Below are positions 32,998 to 45,058 of a stretch of DNA of 64,000 nt, in pieces. Source of the stretch: Gracilaria vermiculophylla (lineage: Eukaryota; Rhodophyta; Florideophyceae; Gracilariales; Gracilariaceae). A model generated the notes under the pieces. That model had not been told where the DNA came from, made no database searches, and saw only the letters and a program-made list of their open reading frames with translations. The translations under genes were made by a program, and so were the position numbers. Where the stretch lies: the NCBI GenBank assembly GCA_019155205.2, contig JAHNZQ020000049.1, positions 1,829,238-1,893,237 on the forward strand. The letters run 5' to 3'. Positions within the stretch are counted from its first letter, which is position 1, and every line of letters begins with the position of its first letter.

Positions 32998-33625
32998 AGT
33001 TACAGCATCAAGTTCTATGCCACTATAATGCTCTCTACGTATACGCGCTAGTGACACCAATACAGCTAATCAAAAAGTACATTGTACACTACAACTATCT
33101 ACAAAATACCGTTAACGACTGCAAACACTCCGCAACCGAACAAGTGCGGCAAAGAAAATACCACGTCCAAGTATCATGCGTCTCAGAGCTTTCGCCCAGG
33201 GTCTACCAGAGGGAAACGCCCACGAAAACGCCTTTTGCAAAGCTTGGGTCCGAATATCTGGCCTCTGCCCACGTCAAAAGACGCTCCAAAAGAGTACGAC
33301 AATGCAGTGATACTGGAGTGAGTACCTCTCCTGAGCGGGGCTCAGGGCCTGCCAGAGGGAGACCGACTACCTTCACGCTTTATCCAAAGCCTAGCGCGTC
33401 TATCTGACCTTGTTGGCTGTTGCGGTGTGATGCAGAGTTGACCCGATAATGAAAAGCAGCAGCACCTGCGGTGAATCTAAGAGCAAGACAAAAACGAAAC
33501 AAAGGGAAGAGGTGTTAGACAGTGATGAGTGAAAGAATGATAAAAATGGCCAACGGGAGAACTGGAAAAGCAGACAACTCACCTAGACGAACAGAAAATA
33601 CTGGAGCACGCAACTGAGATACACA

Positions 33626-33798
33626 TGTTGGGAGAAAGAGAATATAGGCTTCACAGCGTGTCAGAGAGGTAGGACGAAAGTTGAGACGGAGACTGGGGAT
33701 GAAACATGCAACATGCGGTTTATTCCCATGGAGATATTCTATCAAGGAGGGGTATTTATACTACTCCAGAAGGGAGGTCAGCTTGTTTTTTGCTGACA
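33626..33798 (-). mobile_element. LTR-like segment, copy 2
   Basis: Minus strand begins TGTCAGC, has AGTATAAATA about 30 bases in, and ends CAACA; 173 bp. Similar in plan to 25221-25372. No flanking target duplication is evident. Confidence 0.3.
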
Positions 33799-34412
33799 CG
33801 AATTTGTTCTGGGAACACTGTCACACCATCGTGACGCCTGATACTCAAGATATGTAGGAGGAGAACCCACGTCGGCTCACAAAAAGTCTTAATGCAATTA
33901 TCGCATCACATCATGAAGAATAAGAGACTAGCTCTCTCAGCTTTAATTCGAACCTAAACACCCTAAAACATCATTCGTTCATTCTAGAGGTGGGCAAGTA
34001 ACGATTGAGTCCTGAATTAACGAGAACATCTCCTCAAGTCGTTTACGTCACATACCAAGGATACTTGGTCCGTTGAGCATAGTGAAAACAAGAACAAGCA
34101 AACGCGAATTGGAGACCCTAGTGCAATTGTCTTGTGCGTGTTTGAAAAGACGTAAATATACGCAATGCGGAAGGATGGCTGAGGATCACATAATTCAACG
34201 CCAAACGAGCGGTTCTGGGGTTTTCGTGCCTTCGTATGTCGCACGAGCAAATGAATAGAGCGAACCCATTTCCCGCGTCTACAGTCATATAGCGAGCTCA
34301 CTCATTTCTTCGCAACAAGAACCAAGTCTGAAATATGTTACAACTTTAATGTATTACCAGTCGTGCGCGGAGGTATTCGGTGAGATATGTTGAGAGAGAA
34401 TAGCAGTGGCGT

Positions 34413-35648
34413 TTACTTGTAGAACGCAAATTCTTGGTCATCCTTTTGTACGTTTGCCTTGTAAGCTGTTTCAAAATCAGATTGCAGCACAATATATCGA
34501 TTCTTCCGAACTGCCTGCATACCAGCTTCTTGACATATAGCGGCAATTTCCGCACCGCTAATCTTGTCAGGTCGCGAAACAAAGTCTTCTAGATCCACAT
34601 CTTCCGCCAAATTCATCTTTCCAGTAACAACTTGAAATACAAGTCGCTTCTGGCGGCGATCGGGCACAGGAAACTCGATCTTTCGATCAAGACGGCCCGG
34701 CCGAAGCAGAGCCGGGTCAAGAGTGTCCGCACGATTCGTACACATGATAACCTTGACATTTGAAAATTGGTCGAATCCATCCATTTGGTTCAGAAGCTCC
34801 ATTAGAATACGTTGAACCTCACGATCAGCACCGGTCTGAGCATCAAAGCGCTTGGTGGCAATTGCGTCGATCTCATCGATAAAGATAATGGCGGGGGCAT
34901 TTTCCCTGGCCAGTCTAAACACATCGCGGACCATTCTCGGACCTTCTCCCAAATATTTCTGTACGAATTCCGACCCCACAACGCGAATGAAAGAAGCAGT
35001 TGTGTGATTTGCAACGGCCTTTGCAAGCATAGTTTTTCCAGTTCCTGGAGCTCCATATAGCAACACACCTCGTGGCGGATCAATGCCGATCTGTTCGTAT
35101 AGACCGGCGTGGGTGAGCGGGAGTTCCACAGCTTCTCGTATTTCCTGCTTTTGGATATCTAATCCTCCAATGTCTGAGTATGAGACATCGGGTTTCTCAT
35201 CAGCACCCATCATGGAAATCGTGGAATCGGCCTCTGGCGGGAGGATGTCAACAAGAGCAGTAGAATGGCGATGGAGCGCAACGGAAGAACTGGGCTTGAG
35301 CAGCTCCCGATTGACAGTTGATAGGATGCGAACGTAGCAGTTCGAACCGGTTGTGGAACCTACAATACCAGTGTTTGCATCGACCATTTCCAGGAACTGA
35401 CCAATTACGAGCGGCACCGATTGAATTCGTTTCACTTCCTCCTGGGCATGAAGCAACTCCCTCTTAAGAGATTTCATCTCATCTTTGACGTAACTTTCCT
35501 GAATTTCGAGGAACTCAAGTTCACGTTCGAGCATTTTATATTTGATGTACAGATCGTCATTCTTTTCTGCGCCGGCTGCAAGTGTGGGCTTTTCAAGTAT
35601 GGTGGCTGGTGCGGAAATCGCCTGTTCAACTTCCATCGCGTTGCTCAT
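34413..35648 (-). CDS. RPT3: 26S proteasome regulatory ATPase RPT3 (PSMC4)
   Basis: Hexameric AAA ATPase of the 19S regulatory particle, 411 residues (human 418). N-terminal coiled coil (about 30-75, [20 protein letters not shown]) followed by [21 protein letters not shown] and the OB domain with [16 protein letters not shown], both specific to RPT3. Walker A GAPGTGKT at 199-206 and Walker B IIFIDEID at 254-261; pore-loop sequence [12 protein letters not shown] at 231-242; second region of homology ending [13 protein letters not shown]. The C-terminus FAFYK is the hydrophobic-Tyr-X motif that docks in the 20S alpha ring and opens the gate. The P-loop has Ala where most RPT ATPases have Pro (GPPG). 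Single exon, head-to-head with the alpha4 gene. Confidence 0.97.
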   Translation of the reverse strand: MSNAMEVEQAISAPATILEKPTLAAGAEKNDDLYIKYKMLERELEFLEIQESYVKDEMKSLKRELLHAQEEVKRIQSVPLVIGQFLEMVDANTGIVGSTTGSNCYVRILSTVNRELLKPSSSVALHRHSTALVDILPPEADSTISMMGADEKPDVSYSDIGGLDIQKQEIREAVELPLTHAGLYEQIGIDPPRGVLLYGAPGTGKTMLAKAVANHTTASFIRVVGSEFVQKYLGEGPRMVRDVFRLARENAPAIIFIDEIDAIATKRFDAQTGADREVQRILMELLNQMDGFDQFSNVKVIMCTNRADTLDPALLRPGRLDRKIEFPVPDRRQKRLVFQVVTGKMNLAEDVDLEDFVSRPDKISGAEIAAICQEAGMQAVRKNRYIVLQSDFETAYKANVQKDDQEFAFYK

Positions 35649-37205
<1,557 letters not shown>

Positions 37206-37862
37206 GCGTCAAGGCGGTATACGTGTGACTGCAGACCTCGCGACGGAGCATGTGCCACCCACGGTATTCAAAAGCCATGGATGAAAGTTCCCATTGTCTC
37301 TTGAATCTTATGAGTTCTTAAGTTTACCACGCTTGCCATGGCGGAATCTTAATACATATTCACAGATGGTCGGTAACCTGGGGATTTAATGGAATATTTA
37401 AACGTAGCTTTACACCTGAGCGATCATGTGGTACTCGAAGGCCGTGCGGATGTGTGCTTTTTGAGGCGAGTGCGACATTTGTCGCGAATGCAGGCACATC
37501 ATGCTGCAGAATGTCGATTACAGCCACCGCCATCAACTTGTAAATGAAAACCGCGAGTATAGTCATTCTTCCTCTTTTCTTTTCCAGTCCAAGTATTCAT
37601 TCTCGAAAGACACAAAAAGGAAGGACTTTTAGGATATGGCGTGCTGAATGACGTAAACCCATGATCCTGGGATGGTGCTGACGAAGCACAGGGTTACCCT
37701 CTTTCTCTTTGTAGAGGAAAACCGGGAAATGGGCGTTTTAAACAAACAAGTTATTTCTTGCGAGTGAAACAGCATTGCAATCTCTAAGTATGAAGAGAAA
37801 CCTTGATGAGCACACCCATCGCAATGACTGTCAATGCTAATAATCATGACGTTCCTGGAACA
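37206..37862. other. Tail-to-tail spacer, nothing seen
   Basis: 657 bp between the ends of alpha4 (+) and pantothenate synthetase (-). Only short frames; no RNA gene or repeat seen. Confidence 0.5.
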
Positions 37863-38762
37863 TCACTCGGCGAGGACGATATTGTCAATTAGACGGGCTT
37901 TTCCGAGCATGGCTGCTACGCAAAGCACCAAGGCTCCCTGTTGGCGAGACAATTCGCCCTTCATCTCTCGCATTGTCCATCGGTCACAGATACTGACATA
38001 CATCAACTGAAACATGTGGTTCTGCTCGATTTCGCCTCTTACGGTCTGCCGCAGGGTTTCTATATCACGCACGCCGCCATTCCAAATTTCTTTTGCACAA
38101 CATAAAGCTTTCCAAAGTGTATTGGCTACTCTACGTTGCTCCTCGGTAAGATAGGCGTTCCTTGATGACATTGCTAGCCCATCCTCTTCCCTTTGTGTTT
38201 CTACAAGTCTAACTTCGCATCTGAGCCACAGATCATTCACAACTCGCTTCACCACTGCACACTGCTGCGCGTCTTTCAAACCAAAATAACACCTATCTGC
38301 TCTGGATAAGGACAGCGTTTTCGCAACAACTGTTGCTACACCGCGGAAGAATATCGGTCGAAAAGCTCCCTCGCTTAATTCATTCCTTTCTGGGTTTCCT
38401 GCCCCGCAGAGTATATGGGTGTCAAAAGACGCGGGGTACACCTCTTCTACTTTCGGCGCGAACAATATACTTGCACCCCATTTCTCAAATAGTTCTTTGT
38501 CACGTTCTTCTGTCCTTGGATATGTTGATAAATCTTCATGAGCACCAAACTGCAAGGGATTTACAAACAATGTGACCATACATACATCATTTTCCGAGAC
38601 ACATTGTCTTACCAAAGCTCCATGTCCGTCATGAAGTGCGCCCATAGTCATCACAATTCCCAACGTTCCTGGTTTTGGCAACGAGTCTAAGTGCGCGACC
38701 AAATCCCTGGCCGTTTGAAAGATTTCGATCTGCTTCCTTTTCTCGCCAACATTTGAATTCAT
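37863..38762 (-). CDS. PANC: Pantothenate synthetase (pantoate--beta-alanine ligase)
   Basis: Makes pantothenate from pantoate, beta-alanine and ATP, the last step before coenzyme A synthesis. It has 299 residues, the usual length of a single-domain PanC. Motifs seen: VMTMGALHDGHGALV (HxGH nucleotide-binding signature), VTLFVNPLQFGAHEDLSTYPRT, FRGVATVVAKTLSL, YFGLKDAQQCAVVKR (family FGxKDxQQ) and EEDGLAMSSRNAYL (KMSKS-like region, where SSRN is diagnostic). No organellar presequence is obvious (MNSNVGEKRKQIEIF), suggesting a cytosolic enzyme. Single exon. Tail-to-tail with alpha4 and head-to-head, at a distance of 2 kb, with the hemerythrin-like gene. Confidence 0.96.
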   Translation of the reverse strand: MNSNVGEKRKQIEIFQTARDLVAHLDSLPKPGTLGIVMTMGALHDGHGALVRQCVSENDVCMVTLFVNPLQFGAHEDLSTYPRTEERDKELFEKWGASILFAPKVEEVYPASFDTHILCGAGNPERNELSEGAFRPIFFRGVATVVAKTLSLSRADRCYFGLKDAQQCAVVKRVVNDLWLRCEVRLVETQREEDGLAMSSRNAYLTEEQRRVANTLWKALCCAKEIWNGGVRDIETLRQTVRGEIEQNHMFQLMYVSICDRWTMREMKGELSRQQGALVLCVAAMLGKARLIDNIVLAE

Positions 38763-40835
38763 TCTCCCGGAATGACCTCGGTTGCACTTGGGATAACACT
38801 ATTTTACCTAGTAATAAAGAATGTTTCACTGTTTGACGTGTTCTTCGAATGTTTCAACAGCCTTCTTCTAATCTGCAATTTTGTGAGAAAGGGAAGGAGT
38901 CTGTCCTTAGTTTTGCTACAAGAGTATCTTTGTCATTCTGATACTTTAGTTTGTGTGCAATAAGAGGTATGTGCTTCATCAAAATCAGAGACAAAATCTG
39001 AAAGTCACTCCTGGTAACGTAATCTGGATGAGATGAAGTACGGAAGTAATCAAAAATCAGGAAAACATTTCTAAAGTCCATGTAGCAATCGCTGACTCAT
39101 TACTGTAACGTATGTACCTTCGTTCGCTTCGTGCCCTTCGAGGCTGGGGCGGAGGTGGGACTGTTACACTCTGGGATCCACGAAACCCACGGAACTTGGG
39201 TACTGAATAAGCTTGAATGTGAGAAAGTGCAAACTATATCGATCTTGAATCGCATTCGCGCCACACATTTTTCAACGAGTGGAACTCACTATCAAGTAGC
39301 ATCAGTGGCAATGATGTCTAGGCAATTATGTGCGAATTGCTATTGTCTTAGAATCAACCGAGCAGTACACTGATCTTGATGTGAAGGAGGTCCTCTGGTA
39401 TCGGCCTTAGCTCCCGAAGAACGACATTCGAAAATCTGGACTCAATATCAGTTCAGAATACTACACGAGCCGCCAGCTTGATACCTTAACCTATGCGAAA
39501 AATAGAAGCCCTTTGTCCAGGACGGGCACAATCCTATTTCCATCAAGAAAAGATTCACGGTTTTCCATGAGGCTCACAAATCTGTATCCTGCCCGCAAAG
39601 GTCAAGGGCTGAAGATATTGAAGTGCGATCATTATAATGTATAGAACCCTATCGATTCACTTTCTATGTGCCTTGTGAAATAAAATAGAAGCATGAAGAA
39701 ACCCACGTATCATTGCAATCAACAGTGAAGCACAAAGAGCACTTCTCCAACCAACTTTTCTATCAGAGCGAAGATGTCAGTTTGAATCAAATGCGATGGA
39801 TGCTTAGTGTGAGAAGTAGACGAATGTCTATACATTTAATTCGAACTAAAGTTAATGGAGGTCCAACTTCATTCGGATTATTAGATGTTCCGGTGGAAAA
39901 ATATGTTCTGGAGCCTGTGGTATTGTCCCCAACTTTCCCGAAGGATTTGATCATCTTCCTGCTTCCGTTCGCGGACTGATTAGTACGTCATCGAAAGGCT
40001 CATACCCAGTTGTACCCACGCAGTTCCGATCGATCACGACCCTTAAAATGGGAAAAAGAGTCGCATTTCTGAAGTTCAAACTCGAAGGAATGCATAGATA
40101 AGCCACCAAACTAGTATCACAAAGTATCAGATTATGAGAAAGAATAAGCAGTGACTGTCAAACGGGAGGTTATATAGAATTGCCTAGCACTACAATAGGC
40201 TTTATGAGTGTAGCACGACTACAGTGAGTTTTAGTTTTGAGTACATACTCTAGTTCAGAGTGACAAGTTGCTGGAGCTCTGAGCAGGCCCCTTGGCTGGC
40301 ACGGAATACAATGCAAGCGGTTCCGTTTAAAAAAAAAGAGAGCGAGAGAGAGTCTGAGAGAGAATGAATGAATGAATGAATGCCTTTCACTCGAGCATCA
40401 GAACAAAAGTGAACTTGTTTGTTTCTGCGAGTAAAAGCATTACACGAAATGATGCTCGATTCTCAATTTCATGTAGCGTAACTCGTAATTTATTTCAGCA
40501 TGTAAGGCTCGATGCCTTTATGCCAATCTCTTCTCTCCCTCTTTTAGAATCTTGAGATTTACTCATTGGTTCTTGTTCTAAGGAATATAAGCGTGGTAAA
40601 ACTGATCATGAAACCAAACGCGTGTGCATGTTGTGTGCACGAAAAGTTGCTAAAGGGCACCGTGCATCTTATTACTTCAGCAATCCTTTTCAATCATCTG
40701 AAGGAGCGGGCCGAAGCGTGTTCATGAACGGCAAAATTTTCAAATCGAATCTTCGTTTTCATCACAGCCTTCTGGTTCTGGATCTAGTTTGGGTTTGGTT
40801 CGACCTTGTTCAGAGTTGAATCAATAATTTCTGTG
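38763..40835. other. Long intergenic region, no gene recognised
   Basis: About 2 kb of lower-GC sequence with short frames only. An 88-codon + frame at 39713-39979 is unassigned. A GA/AATG microsatellite is at 40329-40382. This is the spacer between divergent PanC and the hemerythrin-like gene; it may contain decayed transposon sequence that I cannot identify. Confidence 0.4.
40329..40382. repeat. A-run, (GA)n and (AATG)n microsatellite
   Basis: Eight to nine A, then interrupted GA repeats, then five AATG-type units. Directly visible. Confidence 0.9.
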
Positions 40836-41708
40836 ATGGGTCTCCTCGAAATGTTTAAACCTCTGTTCGTGGGAGGGGATGGACCAGAGTTCCGAGAGGC
40901 TTTTGGTTCAAGAGATGAACCAGACCGCCCATCTCGTGCCCATCTTTTCCAGATGATCTCAAATTTGGAAAAGCCCCTGCGTCTCCCAGACCCGCTCAGT
41001 GTTGACCATAGCTCGCTGTTACAATTAGGATTTAACGCTTTTGCTGTTGAGTTTCGTGACATGTTTCGCATGATCGAGGGACTGTTACATCATGCACATG
41101 AACGTTCATTAGAAATGGACCATCTTTCTGTGTTTTACGAATGGTTTGAGGGCTTCTTTGGAATTTTAACGAGCGTCTTTGACACTGAAGAGAATGTGTT
41201 CCTTCCTTGGATTGAAAACCAAGGATTTTTCAAATTGAACAATGCCTTCTGCACAAAACGCCGACAGACGAAAAAAGACAGAGCTAAGGAAATATGCTGG
41301 GATATTCTAGAACTTAAGCTTCACTTCGACACAAAAACCGATCGCAAACGGGGCCTGTTTGATTTTGTATATGAATTGAGGGACGAAGCTGAGCACCTAA
41401 CGGCTCGGGTAATGGTTTATTTACAATGTGAAATGGATGAACTTTCTCGTATTTTGAAGACTAAGTTCAACAACAATGAAATACGCCATATTGAGGACAC
41501 TATCGTGCATACATACCGTTCGACAGAGGCAGGGCATTTCGTTCTTTGCGCTATGGCGCGGGGAATTCCGGATCTCAGTATCAGAAATGGATTTTTAGAA
41601 GAGAACTTCCATTCTTCGGGGCAGAAAACACCCAAGCAGCTTCGGAAGTTTCGCAAAAGACATTCAGACTTGGTCGACAAGCTCGCTGTTCGAGATTTGG
41701 AGATGTAA
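40836..41708 (+). CDS. Hemerythrin-like helical protein (putative)
   Basis: Protein of 290 residues, first ATG at 40836. Mostly alpha-helical with no signal peptide. Residues of about 55-145 look like a four-helix hemerythrin (HHE)-type domain: DHSSLLQLGFNAF, a helix with EGLLHHAHERS, and DTEENVFLPWIENQG, which parallels the H..EEe.lfP motif. The iron-binding His before EE appears replaced by Asp. The C-terminal half is charged helices (KTDRKRGLFDFVYELRDEAEH) and a GHFVLCAMARGIPDLS segment. Metal binding is therefore doubtful; an HHE-derived fold is the best guess. Alternatives are an unrelated helical bundle or an algal-specific family. Confidence 0.55.
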   Translation: MGLLEMFKPLFVGGDGPEFREAFGSRDEPDRPSRAHLFQMISNLEKPLRLPDPLSVDHSSLLQLGFNAFAVEFRDMFRMIEGLLHHAHERSLEMDHLSVFYEWFEGFFGILTSVFDTEENVFLPWIENQGFFKLNNAFCTKRRQTKKDRAKEICWDILELKLHFDTKTDRKRGLFDFVYELRDEAEHLTARVMVYLQCEMDELSRILKTKFNNNEIRHIEDTIVHTYRSTEAGHFVLCAMARGIPDLSIRNGFLEENFHSSGQKTPKQLRKFRKRHSDLVDKLAVRDLEM

Positions 41709-42157
41709 GAACGAAGCGGGTGACGAAGACAAAATAGCAGCTCAAGCAACTGAAAAAACGAGAGTCCAACCGTGTTAAGACTTCCTTCTTTACTTTCCAA
41801 CAATCAGTGGACCAGTTAGAATCTGTGGAGTCAATGAGCGTATATGTACATGTCATACGGAGAGAGCTTAACTGAAAGCAAAAGATGAAATTCGTTCTTA
41901 ATTATCCGAAAAGTCTGTACAACGGCCAAAGAACTCCAATACATATATGTATACACATGTGTCATTCCTGACCCTGTATCCTTTTTTCAAACATGTGTCA
42001 CGCAATAAACGAAAGAGAATTTTCCTTTTTCAAACAAGTGAAAATCATGTCATATACAGAACAGGAAGGTGATAATGGCAAGCAACACAGTTACTGATAT
42101 TCACAGACTGTGTAACGAATGGTATTCGCTTCAAAACTACTTGCACATCCCAAAAAG
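41709..42157. other. Tail-to-tail spacer, nothing seen
   Basis: 449 bp of AT-rich DNA between the hemerythrin-like gene and DGDG synthase A. A short ATATATGTATACAC stretch near 41945 is unremarkable. No feature supported. Confidence 0.5.
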
Positions 42158-43855
42158 TCAAGAATCGGAACGAGCTGAGAGAGACTCTTTCGACCTCGTT
42201 GTTTGGAGCTTCTTTCCAGGTTGCGGGTAGATTAGTGAAAGAGTCTTGTGAGCATTAGCTAAAGCGGCGCCAACTTTGCTGGGCTTGCTCTGGTTCAACG
42301 GCATTCGCATTGCATCATATAACCTTTCCGTAGCCGCCTCCCATGTGAATCTGTATGCATCTTGATTTGAGAGCGGAATCGGTTTGCTTTGCATTGCACT
42401 TCGAAAAACCTTAGAAAACTCTTCAGGTGTGCGATAGGTCTTGCAATTTGGAAAGGTTGCAAAAAACTCATTGCTTGGATGATCAAGACATACGACCAGC
42501 TTTCCCATAGCCAACGCCTCTGCAGTTGCCGTGCAAACGACATCGCTTCTGGATGCATTGACAAATACCTTGTAGCCTTGTAGCCATTCGCTTGCAGGAT
42601 CTGCAACGCGCGCATCGAAGTTGACCGCGGTCAAAGCAGGGTTCGTATCAAGCATGTCACGAACTGCAGAGACATCCGGTCCTGCTCCGTAGAAATCAAT
42701 ATGCAACGGTTCGCCGGTCATGTTGTAGTCCGCAATCATACAATTGATAAGCTCTGCATACCCCTTTGCCCACAATACTTTACCCATAAAGTAGGCACCG
42801 CGAGGAAAAGGCCCACATCGTTTTCTGCCAATTTCGATAAATTTGTCTCGAACACCGTGCGTGTTGCAGGTTATGGAGTTAGGAAAGAGCTGAACTGCGT
42901 CCGAGAGCTTTATGATCCGATGGCAGTAGCTTTTCGAAACCCACATGTTGAGCAGCAAAAGAGCGACGGCTTTTTGTGGACCGTAATGCTCACCCCTCGC
43001 GTATTCGATGTAGTTAGTGTGGATTATTCCAACAACGTAGTTAAATAATTGAGTCCATATCTTTCCCGAATGGTGCCAAGTTAAATGCTCAGGCTCCTCA
43101 AGAATGCAGATGTCTTTTTTTGCAAGTTGGGCGTCAATAACGTCGGTAACGGCTCCGACAGGCAAAATGGAACCGAGGTGAGGCGCATACACACCGTCAT
43201 AGAACAGGACATCAAGGAGAACGGGAACCTGTCTGAAAGACCACTGCTTGATGTACTCGCGCTGCTGCTCCTGCGATGAAAAAGTAGGACTTCCTTTGGA
43301 AAAAATCTCCATCTGCTGCTGCACGGTGGGAATCCATGGTACTACCAGTGTGACGCGGTGGCCGTCTTTCGCCAAGTACAACGCTCGCAACGCAGGGTTC
43401 ACCGATGTTCCAGTCATCCACGGGATAGCCGCGGTAGTGACAATTGCGATGTCTCTCTTGGCAGTGCGCATGTCGGACGCCGCGGTGAGGTGAGCCTCGG
43501 CAAGGAATGCACGCTCTTTCTTGCGAGGTGCCTCGGTGGGTCTGGTGGGCGTTCCGTGCAACACGTTGGCCTCAACATGATCGCTGCCGAAAAGGTCGAT
43601 GGAGACGGCCAGCTGTCTGGGGGCCCTCCCCCGCTTCAATCTCCTGGCGACGGCGTTCTCCCTGCCGATAAGGAACAGTGCGTAAGCGGCGGCCAGCGCC
43701 ACGACAGGGTGTTGTTTTGCATCTTCAGCAGGGCGCTCGACTTGGTGGCGGAGGTGATAGTGGGGAGCGGGGCGCGGGCGCGCGTGGCGCTGGTTGAACG
43801 GCGGACGCGAGGAGGTGAGCAGCGCGGTGAGTATGGAAGCCAACAACGGCGCCAT
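42158..43855 (-). CDS. DGD1: Digalactosyldiacylglycerol synthase, copy A
   Basis: GT4-family galactosyltransferase that transfers galactose from UDP-Gal to MGDG to make DGDG in the plastid outer envelope. 565 residues. The N-terminal 130 residues are divergent and GC-rich, with a hydrophobic stretch (VVALAAAYALFLI, 51-63) that may anchor the protein. The core begins at 133 (KRDIAIVTTAAIPWMTGTSVNP). Other hallmarks: CILEEPEHLTWHHSGKIWT (250-268), GIIHTNYIEYA, GAYFMGKVLWAKGYAELI, and a donor-site segment SDVVCTATAEALAMGKLVVC (437-456) with the EX7E-type acidic pair continuing into HPSNEFFATF. It lacks the long N-terminal extension of plant DGD1 (808 residues), so it is closer to DGD2 in size. 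Head-to-head with the thioredoxin-fold gene. A paralogue lies at 46395. Confidence 0.94.
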   Translation of the reverse strand: MAPLLASILTALLTSSRPPFNQRHARPRPAPHYHLRHQVERPAEDAKQHPVVALAAAYALFLIGRENAVARRLKRGRAPRQLAVSIDLFGSDHVEANVLHGTPTRPTEAPRKKERAFLAEAHLTAASDMRTAKRDIAIVTTAAIPWMTGTSVNPALRALYLAKDGHRVTLVVPWIPTVQQQMEIFSKGSPTFSSQEQQREYIKQWSFRQVPVLLDVLFYDGVYAPHLGSILPVGAVTDVIDAQLAKKDICILEEPEHLTWHHSGKIWTQLFNYVVGIIHTNYIEYARGEHYGPQKAVALLLLNMWVSKSYCHRIIKLSDAVQLFPNSITCNTHGVRDKFIEIGRKRCGPFPRGAYFMGKVLWAKGYAELINCMIADYNMTGEPLHIDFYGAGPDVSAVRDMLDTNPALTAVNFDARVADPASEWLQGYKVFVNASRSDVVCTATAEALAMGKLVVCLDHPSNEFFATFPNCKTYRTPEEFSKVFRSAMQSKPIPLSNQDAYRFTWEAATERLYDAMRMPLNQSKPSKVGAALANAHKTLSLIYPQPGKKLQTTRSKESLSARSDS

Positions 43856-44095
43856 TGCGCACCGCTCGGCGTACAGAGGCGGCAGCGCCGCGTAGGTGCG
43901 CGCTGCCGTTACGGCGTGTGAGAGCGCTCGCGCGCTGTATGCGGGCGCGCATGGCGAGCAGGGGCATGGCTGGCCGTGGCAGATTGAGTACGGATACTAG
44001 GGATACCGAACAGGGCTCTTTCCCAGCGCCGCAGCCACGCCTGCGCGAAGCAAAGCTCTCACGCACTCGGGCGTAGCTTGTCCCTTGGACATGCC
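43856..44095. promoter_or_regulatory. Short divergent promoter DGDG synthase A / thioredoxin-fold gene
   Basis: 240 bp separates the two ATGs. It is GC-rich compared with the gene bodies, without a clear TATA box. Confidence 0.5.
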
Positions 44096-44953
44096 ATGCG
44101 GCATTCACTGAGCGCGAGGCGTTGCGTCGCGCTCGTCGTAGCGCTCGTGGCCTGCCTCCTCGTTCCTACCGTTGCCCGCCTCACGCGCAATGGCTTCTTC
44201 GACGGCCAGACCGTGGCACCCCATAGCACCGACTATATCACCTTTCCCCACCCCTTCTCTAAACACTCTCACATAACGCCTTCCTCAGACGCCCCGTTCT
44301 TCACGCTTGATCATCACGCTTGTCTAAATGCCCGTCCCCAGGCCGTGCGCACTGACGACGGTTTTATAGCTGTCATAAACACTATATCTGCCGCCAATCT
44401 TTCGAGGGTGTGTTCATCACGCAAGCATCTGGCCATCGTTCTCTTTCATGGTGGCCCCACGTGCAAACATTCTCGCCGGGTTCTGCCCACTTGGGTCCAG
44501 CTTACGCGCCGCATGCGCGCCAGCTGTCTTCTGGCCGTTAATGCTGCGAAAGATAGCATGATGAATTACAATCTCATGGTTGTCGGTTTCCCCACCATAA
44601 TGCGAGCATCACCGGAAACCACTGCAACCTATCGAGGTGATCGATCTTTATCGGACTTGATTTCCTGGGCTGTCAAGGTCGGGGCAAATGCTCCAATGCC
44701 TACAGACGACATTGATAATCTTGAATCGGATTTAGTGCGCTATCAGCTCAGTCATGACCGCATTCGTGACGAACTTTTCGATGTCTTGGACATGGGAGAG
44801 GAGGCCGCAGAACAGACTGGCGTAAACTGGCTTTTAGTTGCTGCCAACATCGTCACAGCTTTCTTTGTTGCTTCGCAATTAAAAAAGATTTACAGAGTGC
44901 TCACCTCCTTTCGCAAACGAAATGCCGCACCTCCTACAGAATCTCAACAGTAA
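44096..44953 (+). CDS. Thioredoxin-fold single-pass membrane protein with CxxS site
   Basis: Protein of 285 residues. The ATG at 44096 gives a signal peptide (about 8-28, RCVALVVALVACLLVPTVA). The thioredoxin domain (about 85-200) has IVLFHGGPTCKHSRRVLPTW, where the active site is C-K-H-S (123-126), lacking the second cysteine, and the cis-Pro loop GFPTI (164-168). A transmembrane helix at about 244-260 (NWLLVAANIVTAFFVASQ) is followed by a basic cytosolic tail. This is the architecture of APR-like (adenosine-phosphosulfate-reductase-like) and some PDI-like ER proteins of plants and algae, whose site is also CxxS. Such a protein cannot reduce disulfides by the normal two-cysteine mechanism but could form mixed disulfides with substrates in the ER. 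Confidence 0.75.
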   Translation: MRHSLSARRCVALVVALVACLLVPTVARLTRNGFFDGQTVAPHSTDYITFPHPFSKHSHITPSSDAPFFTLDHHACLNARPQAVRTDDGFIAVINTISAANLSRVCSSRKHLAIVLFHGGPTCKHSRRVLPTWVQLTRRMRASCLLAVNAAKDSMMNYNLMVVGFPTIMRASPETTATYRGDRSLSDLISWAVKVGANAPMPTDDIDNLESDLVRYQLSHDRIRDELFDVLDMGEEAAEQTGVNWLLVAANIVTAFFVASQLKKIYRVLTSFRKRNAAPPTESQQ

Positions 44954-45058
44954 AGAATTGCTCTCTAACCCTCACCTTTTCCAGTACTCGCCATCACATC
45001 GTCATTGATAAGCTACACAAGCCACTACGATACGATGTCCACTGCCAGCCCGAAATCA

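Larger units (their letters stand above)
32031..34412. other. Relic-rich intergenic region with G runs and small gap
   Basis: No gene recognised. Contains G homopolymers (32834-32859; 32949-32996), a 10-N gap (32913-32922) and an LTR-like segment at 33626. A + strand frame of 79 codons at 33082-33321 (ending PTSKDAPKEYDNAVILE) reads somewhat like protein but matches nothing I know. The remainder shows no recognisable coding or RNA gene. Confidence 0.4.

Noticed and set aside
37863..38762. FGLKD instead of FGEKD in pantothenate synthetase as an active-site change
   Set aside because: The third position of FGxKD varies among plants, fungi and bacteria, so this is not unusual.
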